A stretch of 58,382 nt of DNA from Lachnospiraceae bacterium (lineage in GTDB: Bacteria > Bacillota > Clostridia > Lachnospirales > Lachnospiraceae), in assembly GCA_015057585.1 (NCBI GenBank), contig SVEF01000017.1, positions 1-58,382 of the forward strand, in the 5' to 3' direction. The notes beneath the pieces are model-generated. The model was not told the DNA's origin and did no database searches. It worked only from the letters and a program-made list of their open reading frames with translations. Numbering within the stretch: the first letter of the stretch is position 1; the number at the start of each line of letters is the position of its first letter. Of this stretch, positions 8,514-15,136 are shown one piece after another. Position numbers and translations under genes: made by a program.

Positions 8514-8572
8514 TAAAAAAAAGCCGGAGTTTTCACTTGCCACATTATCTGTGGTCAAATAAAAACTCCGGC
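8514..8572 (-). terminator. strong terminator after the small 8.7 kb gene
   Basis: Perfect 11-base arms GCCGGAGTTTT (8523-8533) and AAAACTCCGGC (8562-8572); on the minus strand the stem runs into a T-run at 8522-8514. Confidence 0.8.
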
Positions 8573-8612
8573 AATTTGGTATCTCGACAAGCGGATCACT
8601 GGCTCGGTAGTA

Positions 8613-8792
8613 TTATTTCTTATTTTGTGCTTTCTTTATCTGCTCCTGCATATCTGATAACAAAATGGATTTTTTCATCTTCCCGTCCTTCACTTCAATC
8701 TCTTGTGTACCATCGTCATGAATGATTACGTCTAAAACTCGCGGTTTGATTGAAGCGCATGAACGGGTATCACGAATTTCAACTCTCGTCAT
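8613..8792 (-). CDS. small phage protein of unknown function
   Basis: 59 residues from ATG 8792 (protein starting MTRVEIRDT), with GGAGG eleven bases upstream; a GTG four codons earlier is also possible. It has a beta-rich middle (KPRVLDVIIHDDGTQEIEV) and a Lys-rich helix at the end. No family recognised. It follows the helix-turn-helix regulator gene by 27 bases and ends at a strong terminator, so the two form an operon. Confidence 0.6.
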   Translation of the reverse strand: MTRVEIRDTRSCASIKPRVLDVIIHDDGTQEIEVKDGKMKKSILLSDMQEQIKKAQNKK

Positions 8793-8819
8793 ATTCTCCT
8801 GCACCTCCCATAATAATTA

Positions 8820-9701
8820 TTAGTCATCCCACCAAAAGTCAGCTTCTTCACCCTGTTCTGGCCTTCTCAAGAAAACCGACTCTTCTTCTTTTCCATCTTT
8901 TCTCGGTAAAATCAATTCCTTTTCAATATGCTGCCGTTCTGTATTAACAAGCAAAATCGAAATCCAATTATTAACCTTTGCATCCTTAACACGTTTATAA
9001 AAAGCTTCAAACAGGTTCCTGTCATGGAATACAAACGTATTCATAACCTCTCGAAGTTTTTCTTCTTCCCATATATCCAGAAGAAAAACTTCTGCCACCC
9101 TACGAAATAGATTGTCAGCTTCCCGCTCATAATCAACTTCCATATCTGCTGTCTTCTTGCCAGCTTGCTTAAATAATGTAGGTGCCATCACATAACATCT
9201 TAGAAACCTCGTAAAATATGCATGTACTTCGAACATAACAATACCACGCCCACTACTGCACAATGCTTTCGGAATTCCCGTCTCTTCCGGTATGGAATTT
9301 AATTTAGCAACACTAATTCCACGTTCGACTAATGATGTAGCCACCAAGTTGCGAATTTTAACTTCGATTCCAAAAACAGAGGTGGCTCGTACAGCATAAT
9401 TATCCTTCCATGCCATTCCATTAGCCCGTGTTAAATCTGCTATTGTAATACCTGCATCATTAGCCGCATGGACACATATTTTCCCCATCACTTCCAGAGA
9501 TAACGGTTGTGCAAATTTCTTATTAGCGATTCGCGAAAACATAGAAGAACTCACACCACACTCTTCTGCAAACTTCGCCATTGTACGTTCGGTTCCTTTT
9601 GCTTTCTTTATTAACAATGCTAATTCATCAATATCCGGTTCACCAACTTGAATATAATTCGCCGCCATCAGAACAGGATTATCTATACTTACTTCTGCCA
9701 T
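8820..9701 (-). CDS. phage helix-turn-helix regulator A
   Basis: 293 residues. An XRE-type helix-turn-helix lies at about residues 40-75 (TMAKFAEECGVSSSMFSRIA). The remaining 200 residues are a mixed domain with a conserved-looking GIEVKIRNLVATSLVERGI segment and an acidic, Trp-rich end. The N-terminus resembles that of the regulator at 11390-12121, so the two are probably paralogues. The promoter carries a palindrome overlapping the spacer, consistent with autoregulation. Target genes unknown; control of the early operon to its left is a reasonable guess. Confidence 0.65.
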   Translation of the reverse strand: MAEVSIDNPVLMAANYIQVGEPDIDELALLIKKAKGTERTMAKFAEECGVSSSMFSRIANKKFAQPLSLEVMGKICVHAANDAGITIADLTRANGMAWKDNYAVRATSVFGIEVKIRNLVATSLVERGISVAKLNSIPEETGIPKALCSSGRGIVMFEVHAYFTRFLRCYVMAPTLFKQAGKKTADMEVDYEREADNLFRRVAEVFLLDIWEEEKLREVMNTFVFHDRNLFEAFYKRVKDAKVNNWISILLVNTERQHIEKELILPRKDGKEEESVFLRRPEQGEEADFWWDD

Positions 9702-9723
9702 AGCACACCTCCTTACTACTCTA

Positions 9724-9752
9724 AGTATATTTCACATTGCAAGCAATGTCAA
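9724..9752 (-). promoter_or_regulatory. promoter of regulator A with operator in the spacer
   Basis: TTGACA (9752-9747), 17-base spacer, TATACT (9729-9724) on the minus strand. The palindrome CATTGCTTGCAATG (9735-9748) fills most of the spacer and touches the -35. The same 10-mer TTGCTTGCAA recurs in the opposite orientation at 9789-9798, with a half site TTGCAA at 9771-9776. Confidence 0.75.
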
Positions 9753-9788
9753 TATTAAATTTCATTTTATTTGCAATTTATTTTCATC

Positions 9789-9798
9789 TTGCTTGCAA
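9789..9798. promoter_or_regulatory. second operator copy upstream of regulator A
   Basis: TTGCTTGCAA, the inverted copy of the decamer inside the promoter spacer; centre to centre about 52 bases, roughly five helical turns. Confidence 0.5.
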
Positions 9799-9806
9799 GT
9801 TACAAA

Positions 9807-9852
9807 TAAAAAAGCCTGACCAATATGGACAAACTTCCATACTACGTCAGGC
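9807..9852 (-). terminator. terminator after the zinc-finger gene
   Basis: Perfect seven-base arms GCCTGAC (9814-9820) and GTCAGGC (9846-9852), followed leftward by six Ts. It closes the two-gene operon that starts at the LexA-box promoter. Confidence 0.75.
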
Positions 9853-9870
9853 TTTGATTGCTATGATTCC

Positions 9871-10038
9871 TCATGCACCGATTCGCTCAGTACGTACTTT
9901 TTTATGATGAAAACTTACAGCAACTACACATCTGCATATCGGACATTTAATCTTTATAACACCTTCTGTATCCGGATCCGCATCAAACAGTCGCTTGTTT
10001 TTGCAACACGGACAAGCCACATGTACTTCTTCCTTCAT
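9871..10038 (-). CDS. Com-like small zinc-finger protein
   Basis: 55 residues. Two Cys pairs, CPCC near residue 9 and CPIC followed by RC near residue 33, form a probable four-cysteine zinc ribbon like Mu Com-type and other phage mini zinc fingers. The C-terminus is basic (FHHKKVRTERIGA). GGAGGGATATGA precedes ATG 10038. It follows the 79-residue gene by 14 bases and should be cotranscribed from the LexA-box promoter. Confidence 0.65.
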   Translation of the reverse strand: MKEEVHVACPCCKNKRLFDADPDTEGVIKIKCPICRCVVAVSFHHKKVRTERIGA

Positions 10039-10052
10039 TCATATCCCTCCAA

Positions 10053-10292
10053 TCAGATTCCAAAATCATATGGAGAGCGATAACCCCGTTTTGTTTTCTT
10101 GTGTCCCGGAATTTTTTCCTCTGCCTTTTCCCGTGTTTCAAAAACTCTACCTACCCTTAATTTAATTGCTCCACCGTTCAAAAACTTAAGCGTATAAAAC
10201 TCACCTTGCTGTGCAACAACTACCATTTCTGTAACATTTCGATTACTCTCTATGATAAACACATGCGAGCCCACTTCATACTTTTCTTGCAT
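10053..10292 (-). CDS. small protein behind a LexA-box promoter
   Basis: 79 residues. The first 50 residues form a small beta-barrel-like pattern (VGSHVFIIESNRNVTEMVVV, then EFYTLKFLNGGAIKLRV); the end is strongly basic. No family recognised. AGGAGGCAGG gives a good ribosome site. A 7-base-arm hairpin (10316-10344) lies in the leader. Its promoter contains a Gram-positive SOS box, so induction by DNA damage is predicted; a role in prophage induction or host takeover would fit, but is inference. Confidence 0.65.
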   Translation of the reverse strand: MQEKYEVGSHVFIIESNRNVTEMVVVAQQGEFYTLKFLNGGAIKLRVGRVFETREKAEEKIPGHKKTKRGYRSPYDFGI

Positions 10293-10407
10293 TTATCCTG
10301 CCTCCTGTATTAAGAGACCAGTCAAAGGGAAAGAGAAACTGGTCGAACACTAATTACATTCTTACGTATCAGCACTGTTCAACTCTTCCTAATGTAGCGA
10401 TACCATT

Positions 10408-10436
10408 ATTATAAGAACATCTGTTCGATTTGTCAA
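10408..10436 (-). promoter_or_regulatory. consensus promoter with LexA (SOS) box in the spacer
   Basis: TTGACA (10436-10431), spacer of exactly 17, TATAAT (10413-10408). The spacer holds CGAACAGATGTTC (10427-10415), matching the Bacillus/Clostridium LexA consensus CGAACRNRYGTTCG in 13 of 14 positions when the next base is included. A repressor here would block polymerase directly. Confidence 0.8.
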
Positions 10437-10441
10437 TCCCC

Positions 10442-10475
10442 AAAAAACAAATGGGCCTGTCCAATACAAGCCCAT
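10442..10475 (-). terminator. terminator after the 10.5 kb gene
   Basis: Six-base arms GATGGGC-type (ATGGGC 10451-10456 and GCCCAT 10470-10475) with a T-rich run on the minus strand at 10447-10442. It lies just upstream of the SOS promoter, insulating it. Confidence 0.65.
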
Positions 10476-10537
10476 CTGTCTAAATTAACACTTTTTAACA
10501 ACCAATACGTGGCACTTCACAATCCTCCTTAAAACAA

Positions 10538-10930
10538 TTACAGTATACAAGCCTTTCGTAATCTACCTTCTATGTCGAATGCAAATTGTTGACCTAGCTT
10601 ATATGGATTATGAAACATTTCTTTACCATTACTCCGTATTTTTTTACCTCCAATTACACTCTGCCGGGTGTTCATTTTTTTCTCCACTGCCTTTACACCC
10701 AGTAATTTCGGATAATCAACTGAATTTCTTTCCGCCCTCACTTGACGCTCCAGCGTTTTTAACTTACGAATCAACACTACTATATCACTATTTAGTACTA
10801 TCCCAAAAAATCTGTTGACACCATATCTTTCAATCTCAAAGGGTCTTGTTTCAAAAACATAGTTTACTCTACGCTTTCTTAAACCTATGAAATATTTGCG
10901 CAATGGGCGATAATCTCTCGCTGTATTCAA
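10538..10930 (-). CDS. phage protein of unknown function, basic
   Basis: 130 residues starting at TTG 10930 (MNTARDYRPLRKYF), chosen because AAAGGAGG lies eight bases upstream; the frame stays open to 10972 without a ribosome site. Rich in Arg and Lys (RKYFIGLRKRRVNYVF, KKMNTRQSVIGGKKIRS), predicted nucleic-acid binding only from charge. No family recognised. Confidence 0.55.
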   Translation of the reverse strand: MNTARDYRPLRKYFIGLRKRRVNYVFETRPFEIERYGVNRFFGIVLNSDIVVLIRKLKTLERQVRAERNSVDYPKLLGVKAVEKKMNTRQSVIGGKKIRSNGKEMFHNPYKLGQQFAFDIEGRLRKACIL

Positions 10931-10986
10931 GTATGATTCCTCCTTTCTATTGAAATCGTAAGCCGGGAACAAGTTCTTATTTATTA

Positions 10987-11029
10987 CTTGTCCATTTATT
11001 TGCTTGTCCCACTTGCTTTCCGCTTGTCC
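10987..11029. repeat. three GGACAAG direct repeats in a leader
   Basis: CTTGTCC on the plus strand at 10987-10993, 11003-11009 and 11023-11029 (spacings 16 and 20), a fourth degenerate copy between. They lie between the stop of the 84-residue gene and the start of the 130-residue gene, downstream of a structured hairpin. Confidence 0.5.
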
Positions 11030-11035
11030 ACACCA

Positions 11036-11091
11036 ACATTCATCCCGCCGACTGGTGCCACCGTAGTGGCACCGAGCGAAATGAATACGTT
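11036..11091. repeat. large imperfect hairpin with perfect 8-base core
   Basis: GGTGCCAC (11054-11061), four-base loop CGTA, GTGGCACC (11066-11073), extended outward by ATTCAT/ATGAAT arms. No T-run follows on either side, so it is not a simple terminator; RNA processing or protein binding are possibilities. Confidence 0.55.
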
Positions 11092-11097
11092 GAGCGG

Positions 11098-11352
11098 CTA
11101 GCGATGAATAATTCTTTTTACCAGTTCCTCTGCGTAATAATCCTCTCTAATCCGTTGCAGCTCAGTGACCATGTCACTGTATCTAATTAATGCCGCCATC
11201 ATAGATGGATTCTCCGCAACAAGGTCTTTTAATCCATTTTCTAACCGCTGTCTTACTTCTTGATACTCCGGGCTAGCTTCTGCACGTAAACTGGTATCGT
11301 TCATCACCTCATAAACATGCGCTAGCAATGCTTGTTCTAACATTGGTATCAT
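11098..11352 (-). CDS. small helical phage protein
   Basis: 84 residues, all-alpha with several Leu/Glu heptads. The pattern EYQEVRQRLENGLKDLVAEN with a C-terminal helix recalls the DUF6809-type small proteins common in Lachnospiraceae elements, but the match is loose. It lies 37 bases after regulator B and is probably cotranscribed with it. Confidence 0.5.
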   Translation of the reverse strand: MIPMLEQALLAHVYEVMNDTSLRAEASPEYQEVRQRLENGLKDLVAENPSMMAALIRYSDMVTELQRIREDYYAEELVKRIIHR

Positions 11353-11389
11353 AGCGACAGCTCCTTTTCAAATAATTATTATTAAGTTT

Positions 11390-12121
11390 TTATTTTAGTA
11401 GCAATGCAGGCTTGCTACCAGAGCCCAGGATGATTTCATCGACGATTTCCATGGTCTGTAAATCAAATAATGCCACAGATAAATCTGCTCGCGGGGTTAC
11501 CTCTCCCAAGCTTTGTTTAATGCGTTCAAACATGCCGGCATCTCGAAGCAACAATGTATGCTTCTCGCTATCCTTTTGTTTACACGACATTAAACGTCCC
11601 ATGAAATAATAGAATGCATCCATAAGGACGCTTGATGACACAGTTACCACCGCCTCTCCATAAAAATTCCATCTCACTACAGTTTCATCCTGCTCGACTG
11701 CAAAGCTGAAATCCGTTGTCATATTGTCACCGGATTCGCCAGCTTTCGGAAGCAACTGATATGTATAGCCACACTTACCTAATGCTTTGGCTACGCTTCC
11801 AACATAAACAGCTTCTTCCAGTCCTTTCGGAAAAGAAATCGAATGCCATATCGGACTCATCAAATTACTCTCGCCAATTGACTCATCAATGTAGCCTGCT
11901 GCATTCAAGAACTGCTTTTCCGAGAACCCCCGCTTCGCACTTTCATCCGCTAGTTTAATACATAGTTTTCTAGTCGGTCTGCAGATTCCAGAATAAATTC
12001 TGGATATATGGGCTGCTGATACGCCACACGCTCTACCATACTCGGAAAGACTCCTTTGCCCTCGTGCCTTATCAATCAGCGTACATATCTCTGCATTATC
12101 ATATGTACTATTTGGGTCCAC
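11390..12121 (-). CDS. phage helix-turn-helix regulator B
   Basis: 243 residues. The XRE-type helix-turn-helix is at about residues 22-55 (SLSEYGRACGVSAAHISRIY). The C-terminal 170 residues include a beta-rich core (DFSFAVEQDETVVRWNFYGE). The HTH region resembles regulator A at 8820-9701 in spacing and in the ARGQ/AKGT-AxxCGVS pattern. Its promoter has the same TTGACATTGC start as that of regulator A. Role unknown. Confidence 0.65.
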   Translation of the reverse strand: MDPNSTYDNAEICTLIDKARGQRSLSEYGRACGVSAAHISRIYSGICRPTRKLCIKLADESAKRGFSEKQFLNAAGYIDESIGESNLMSPIWHSISFPKGLEEAVYVGSVAKALGKCGYTYQLLPKAGESGDNMTTDFSFAVEQDETVVRWNFYGEAVVTVSSSVLMDAFYYFMGRLMSCKQKDSEKHTLLLRDAGMFERIKQSLGEVTPRADLSVALFDLQTMEIVDEIILGSGSKPALLLK

Positions 12122-12185
12122 TGAATTGCCTCCTTCGTTTGATGTTCTATTTGGTAATCCGCTTTAAGCCTCCTACCATGAGTAC

Positions 12186-12214
12186 ATAATACGACATATT
12201 TTTTGCAATGTCAA
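12186..12214 (-). promoter_or_regulatory. promoter of regulator B
   Basis: TTGACA (12214-12209), 17-base spacer, TATTAT (12191-12186) on the minus strand. The ten bases from the -35 on (TTGACATTGC) are identical to the regulator A promoter. Confidence 0.75.
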
Positions 12215-12231
12215 CATTTTTATTACATTTT

Positions 12232-12250
12232 CGTTACATTTTTTGTAACG
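12232..12250. promoter_or_regulatory. palindromic operator between regulator B and a divergent small gene
   Basis: CGTTACATTTTTTGTAACG, a perfect 7-base inverted repeat with 5-base spacer, about 20 bases upstream of the regulator B -35 and within the promoter region of the rightward gene at 12329. Confidence 0.55.
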
Positions 12251-12328
12251 CTATGTTTTTATTACTTTGCTGTCACACTTTCCATATCATCTACGTTATA
12301 TGTATATAAAAAGCGGAAGGACATCCTT

Positions 12329-12499
12329 ATGGAAAAGAACTATGAATCTGATATGACCTTAGAACAACTGCAAGGATTATTGCATCATGTCACCAAACGT
12401 CATACCGAAGCAAAAACTGAAATTGACCGTCTGTACTGGAGCTGGAGAATCCGAGATATATCACAGGCTATACATGATAAAACCCACGACCCTCACTGA
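12329..12499 (+). CDS. small helical protein, divergent from regulator B
   Basis: 56 residues, starting MEKNYESDMTLEQLQGLLHH. It is a two-helix protein rich in His, Glu and Arg with a Trp pair (LYWSWRIRDI). No family recognised. GGAAGGA lies upstream of ATG 12329. The longer frame back to 12203 has no ribosome site. Confidence 0.5.
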   Translation: MEKNYESDMTLEQLQGLLHHVTKRHTEAKTEIDRLYWSWRIRDISQAIHDKTHDPH

Positions 12500-12520
12500 C
12501 ATATCTCATAAAGAAAAACA

Positions 12521-12544
12521 GGGAGTGATGCTTCTTTCACTCCC
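12521..12544. terminator. terminator, mainly leftward
   Basis: Perfect 8-base arms GGGAGTGA (12521-12528) and TCACTCCC (12537-12544). On the minus strand TGTTTTTC follows, fitting termination of the 12554-14030 operon. It also lies 20 bases after the rightward small gene. Confidence 0.65.
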
Positions 12545-12553
12545 CAAAATACT

Positions 12554-12778
12554 TCAACTTTCTTTATCAACTGGTGTATCTTCAATAATCTTCATAATCT
12601 CTTCTTTTCTCCGGCGCATCTCCATCTCACACTCTTCTTTAGTGTGAGTATAATAATAAGACGGCTCCAATAAACTGCCATGCGTTGCAAACAACGGAAG
12701 TCGGTGATCCATCCGCCAAAGTTTGATTCTCCAATAGATTTTTTTGTACCAACTCATATTGTCAATATCCAGTTTCAC
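12554..12778 (-). CDS. small protein downstream of the HSDR_N gene
   Basis: 74 residues from GTG 12778, which has AAGGAGG eight bases upstream. It has an aromatic and basic segment MSWYKKIYWRIKLWRMDHRL, then a Glu/Arg-rich helix. No family recognised. Fifty bases separate it from the HSDR_N gene, and a terminator follows, so the pair is an operon; it may be a partner or immunity-type protein (inference). Confidence 0.5.
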   Translation of the reverse strand: MKLDIDNMSWYKKIYWRIKLWRMDHRLPLFATHGSLLEPSYYYTHTKEECEMEMRRRKEEIMKIIEDTPVDKES

Positions 12779-12827
12779 TCTGCTATCCTCCTTGGAATCA
12801 CGTTGTCAAACTTCCACCCAAAAATCA

Positions 12828-14030
12828 TCACTTACTACGTTGTTTTACATACTCCCTATATTCATCCCTTATCAAAGCATAGGAAATGCAATTCACGATA
12901 ACCTGAATTACATCTGCTTGGTCAATATTCCACAGATGGTCGTTCTTTAGCACTCCCATACTAAACCTCTTGCCATCTATAATGCACGGATAACGTTCTT
13001 CAACAAACATCCGTAGCTCTTCAATTTTCCCACTCCCTTTATTTCCTACAGCGATTCGTCCACTATGGTAAAAATGTACTTCATCACCAAGTACCTGTAC
13101 ATTATCATCAAAAGATAACTGTAGCGCATGATGTGTTTCCTTTTCATTGTCATGTGCTACACACATACAAGTTTTTGCAGCTCCTTCTTTTTCTGTTCTG
13201 CCATATGTACTAAAGGCGAAAGATACAAACTCTGTATCCCCATTGTATTCAATTAAGAAAGAACGATATGGTGAAAAGAACTGACCACCGCCAGCATTAC
13301 CATAAGTCAGCATTCGAACTCCATAATCTTCTACAAGACGGAAAATTCCATAATCTCCTGCCGGAATCTGATGCCGAACATCATACAAAGCTTCTTGGAG
13401 GTTAAACGCTGCCTTTGCAATTCTCATCGGAGTAGCTTTACTAATATCTGATCCATAGTAATCTTCCGGATAATCAGCAAACACTGCTTGCAAATGATTC
13501 TCAATCATTTCAAACGGCACTCTCTCCGGCAATGCTTCCTTTGCTCTTAATTCGCCTTTGCCCTCCAACATCTCTTGGTATTGTGGAATCTCACTTAATT
13601 CCTCATAAATATCCTTATCGTCTGAATATCTGTAACAAAACAACTCGTGCCCGTTACAAACCATCGCATAGTTTGCTCCCAGCGCATCACAATAATCAAA
13701 CACTTGCAAATGTGCCTTTTCATCCAGATATACTTCTGGGGCTTTGCATTCTACAATCAAAACTGGATAAGCAATATCTTCTTGCATACCATGCACAATA
13801 ATATCTGCTCGCCGCTTTGACTCCACATTATAATGAGACAAATGCTCTTCAACCAAAATAGCTTCTTTGGGAACTCCTACTTCATTTATCAAATAAGAAA
13901 TTACCCTTTGTCGGACTGTCTCCTCCGGTGTAATATAAATCAATTTTTGCCGAACCGGGTCAAGATAACATTCTTTCCCCTTCCTTCTATACATTTCTGG
14001 CAAGCACTGCTTTTCAATATTTATTCTCAT
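12828..14030 (-). CDS. HSDR_N-domain protein (type I restriction R-subunit N-terminal nuclease domain)
   Basis: 400 residues from ATG 14030, preceded by GAGG at seven bases. The N-terminal half matches HSDR_N_2: RQRVISYLINEVGVPKEAIL, then the PD-(D/E)XK core RRADIIVHG and PVLIVECKAP (Asp, and Glu-x-Lys), then QVFDYCDALGANYAMVCNG. There is no helicase motor, so it is not a full HsdR. The C-terminal half (GIFRLVEDYGVRMLTYGNAG) is beta-rich and unassigned. It has its own consensus promoter and a downstream terminator, the layout of a phage moron or defence gene. Confidence 0.78.
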   Translation of the reverse strand: MRINIEKQCLPEMYRRKGKECYLDPVRQKLIYITPEETVRQRVISYLINEVGVPKEAILVEEHLSHYNVESKRRADIIVHGMQEDIAYPVLIVECKAPEVYLDEKAHLQVFDYCDALGANYAMVCNGHELFCYRYSDDKDIYEELSEIPQYQEMLEGKGELRAKEALPERVPFEMIENHLQAVFADYPEDYYGSDISKATPMRIAKAAFNLQEALYDVRHQIPAGDYGIFRLVEDYGVRMLTYGNAGGGQFFSPYRSFLIEYNGDTEFVSFAFSTYGRTEKEGAAKTCMCVAHDNEKETHHALQLSFDDNVQVLGDEVHFYHSGRIAVGNKGSGKIEELRMFVEERYPCIIDGKRFSMGVLKNDHLWNIDQADVIQVIVNCISYALIRDEYREYVKQRSK

Positions 14031-14066
14031 ACGCATTCCTCGACTTCATCAAAAACATCTACATGC

Positions 14067-14095
14067 ATTATATCACTATTTCCATGAATATACAA
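14067..14095 (-). promoter_or_regulatory. promoter of the HSDR_N gene
   Basis: TTGTAT (14095-14090), 17-base spacer, TATAAT (14072-14067), 37 bases upstream of the start. Confidence 0.7.
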
Positions 14096-14117
14096 ATTGC
14101 TTTCATCTATCATTTGC

Positions 14118-14150
14118 AAAAAGGTGAGAAAGAATTTCTTCCCTCTCACC
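14118..14150 (-). terminator. terminator after the leftward repressor gene
   Basis: Arms GGTGAGA (14123-14129) and TCTCACC (14144-14150), with TTTTT on the minus strand. It makes the repressor gene monocistronic and insulates the HSDR_N operon. Confidence 0.75.
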
Positions 14151-14161
14151 TTCCGGCTCAA

Positions 14162-14530
14162 CTAAAACTTCTCCAACTCCTTTTCCAGTAGATTTTGATT
14201 TTCCCGTAGTACCGCTTTCATACTGAGCAGCATTTCGAACAGAACACGCTTCTCATACGACGAACAGTCCGCCAACAAGCGCACCATATCTCTTTGGTAC
14301 TCCAACGGATTATTCACCTGATTTCCGGTAAGAAGTTCATTCAAAGAAATCTCCAAAACTTCCGCAACGGCTACCAGCACCTGCAGACTTGCCTGTTTTC
14401 TGCCGTTCTCAATCTGACTAAGATACTGTGCAGAAGTTTTACACCGGGCAGCAAGTTCCTGTTGCGATATTCCTCGCTCAGTGCGCACCTCCCTAACTCT
14501 CCTACCAATTAACTTGAAATTCACTGACAT
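14162..14530 (-). CDS. XRE-family repressor, leftward arm of the lysogeny switch
   Basis: 122 residues starting MSVNFKLIGRRVREV at ATG 14530, seven bases after GGAGGT. The helix-turn-helix is at residues 18-50 (ISQQELAARCKTSAQYLSQI). The C-terminal half is a leucine-rich helical dimerisation region; there is no LexA-like protease domain, so it cannot self-cleave. It is divergent from the XRE gene at 14672, with palindromic operators between. Which of the two acts as the maintenance repressor is unknown. Confidence 0.75.
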   Translation of the reverse strand: MSVNFKLIGRRVREVRTERGISQQELAARCKTSAQYLSQIENGRKQASLQVLVAVAEVLEISLNELLTGNQVNNPLEYQRDMVRLLADCSSYEKRVLFEMLLSMKAVLRENQNLLEKELEKF

Positions 14531-14541
14531 AAAAGCCACCT

Positions 14542-14559
14542 CCTGAAAAATTTTTCAGG
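14542..14559. promoter_or_regulatory. perfect palindrome overlapping the repressor ribosome site
   Basis: CCTGAAAAATTTTTCAGG, 18 bases, perfectly self-complementary. In the leftward mRNA its 3' arm contains the first AGG of the AGGAGG site, so folding could lower translation of the 14162-14530 gene; alternatively it is a protein site. Confidence 0.5.
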
Positions 14560-14566
14560 TATAATC

Positions 14567-14655
14567 TTAGACTATTGTCTAACACTTAGACAGTAGTCTA
14601 TTCAATTCTTAGACCAAGGCAGATACAATATTATAAAAAGATAGTCTATCGACTA
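14567..14655. promoter_or_regulatory. operator cluster of the divergent XRE pair
   Basis: Three palindromes share the half site TAGAC/GTCTA: TTAGACTATTGTCTAA (14567-14582), TAGACAGTAGTCTA (14587-14600) and the variant TAGTCTATCGACTA (14642-14655). The first two are 19 bases apart centre to centre. A lone half site TTAGAC (14609-14614) also forms the -35 of a rightward promoter (17-base spacer, TATAAA at 14632-14637) for the 14672 gene. The arrangement is that of a lambda-like OR region. Confidence 0.75.
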
Positions 14656-14671
14656 AGAGGCAGGTAGGTCA

Positions 14672-15013
14672 ATGAACAACAAATTGAAAGAAATAGGAGC
14701 CCGTGTCCGTGAAGCTCGACTTCGACTAAACATAAGTCAAACTACACTCGCGGAATTAGCTCAATTACATCCAACATATATCTCTCAAATTGAAAACGGT
14801 AAGGCTAATTTGAGTGTCGAGGTTTTTGTCCGCCTTACAGAAGTTCTTCAAGTTTCTGCTGATTGGCTGCTTCGCTCCAACGTTCCTTCTGTTAACCAGC
14901 TTGAAGAACAGGAATTAGTTTCTTTGTTCAGTGACTGTTCCGCTACAGAACGGAAAACAATTTTGAAAATGATAAAAGATATAAAATCTGCCTTAAGAGA
15001 ATCCAATCCTTAA
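14672..15013 (+). CDS. XRE-family regulator, rightward arm of the lysogeny switch
   Basis: 113 residues, similar in build to the divergent protein. Its helix-turn-helix (residues 20-55) reads NISQTTLAELAQLHPTYISQ, with the same YISQIENG recognition end. The C-terminal tail FSDCSATERKTILKMIKDIK parallels LADCSSYEKRVLFEMLLSMK of the leftward protein, so the two are paralogues. A terminator follows at 15040, so it is transcribed alone. It would play the Cro or CI role against its neighbour. Confidence 0.75.
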   Translation: MNNKLKEIGARVREARLRLNISQTTLAELAQLHPTYISQIENGKANLSVEVFVRLTEVLQVSADWLLRSNVPSVNQLEEQELVSLFSDCSATERKTILKMIKDIKSALRESNP

Positions 15014-15039
15014 ATAATACAGAAAAATATAATCTCGCA

Positions 15040-15088
15040 AATCGACCACAGGTTAATAATTAACTTATGGTCGATTTCTTTTTTATTT
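15040..15088 (+). terminator. rightward terminator between the XRE gene and the recombinase
   Basis: Arms AATCGACCA (15040-15048) and TGGTCGATT (15068-15076), with an inner GTTAAT/ATTAAC stem, followed by TCTTTTTT. It separates the switch from the recombinase operon. Confidence 0.8.
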
Positions 15089-15136
15089 TCGTATAAATAT
15101 AATTTTTGATAATACTAGGCAAAGGATGGTCTCGAA

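Noticed and set aside
10961-10980. Second LexA box (GAACAAGTTC)
   Set aside because: The half sites are separated by two bases instead of four.
15089-15136. Sporulation-type promoter in front of the recombinase
   Set aside because: AATACTAGG at 15111 resembles a sigma-G -10 but no -35 box is found at 17-18 bases, so the evidence is too weak to claim.
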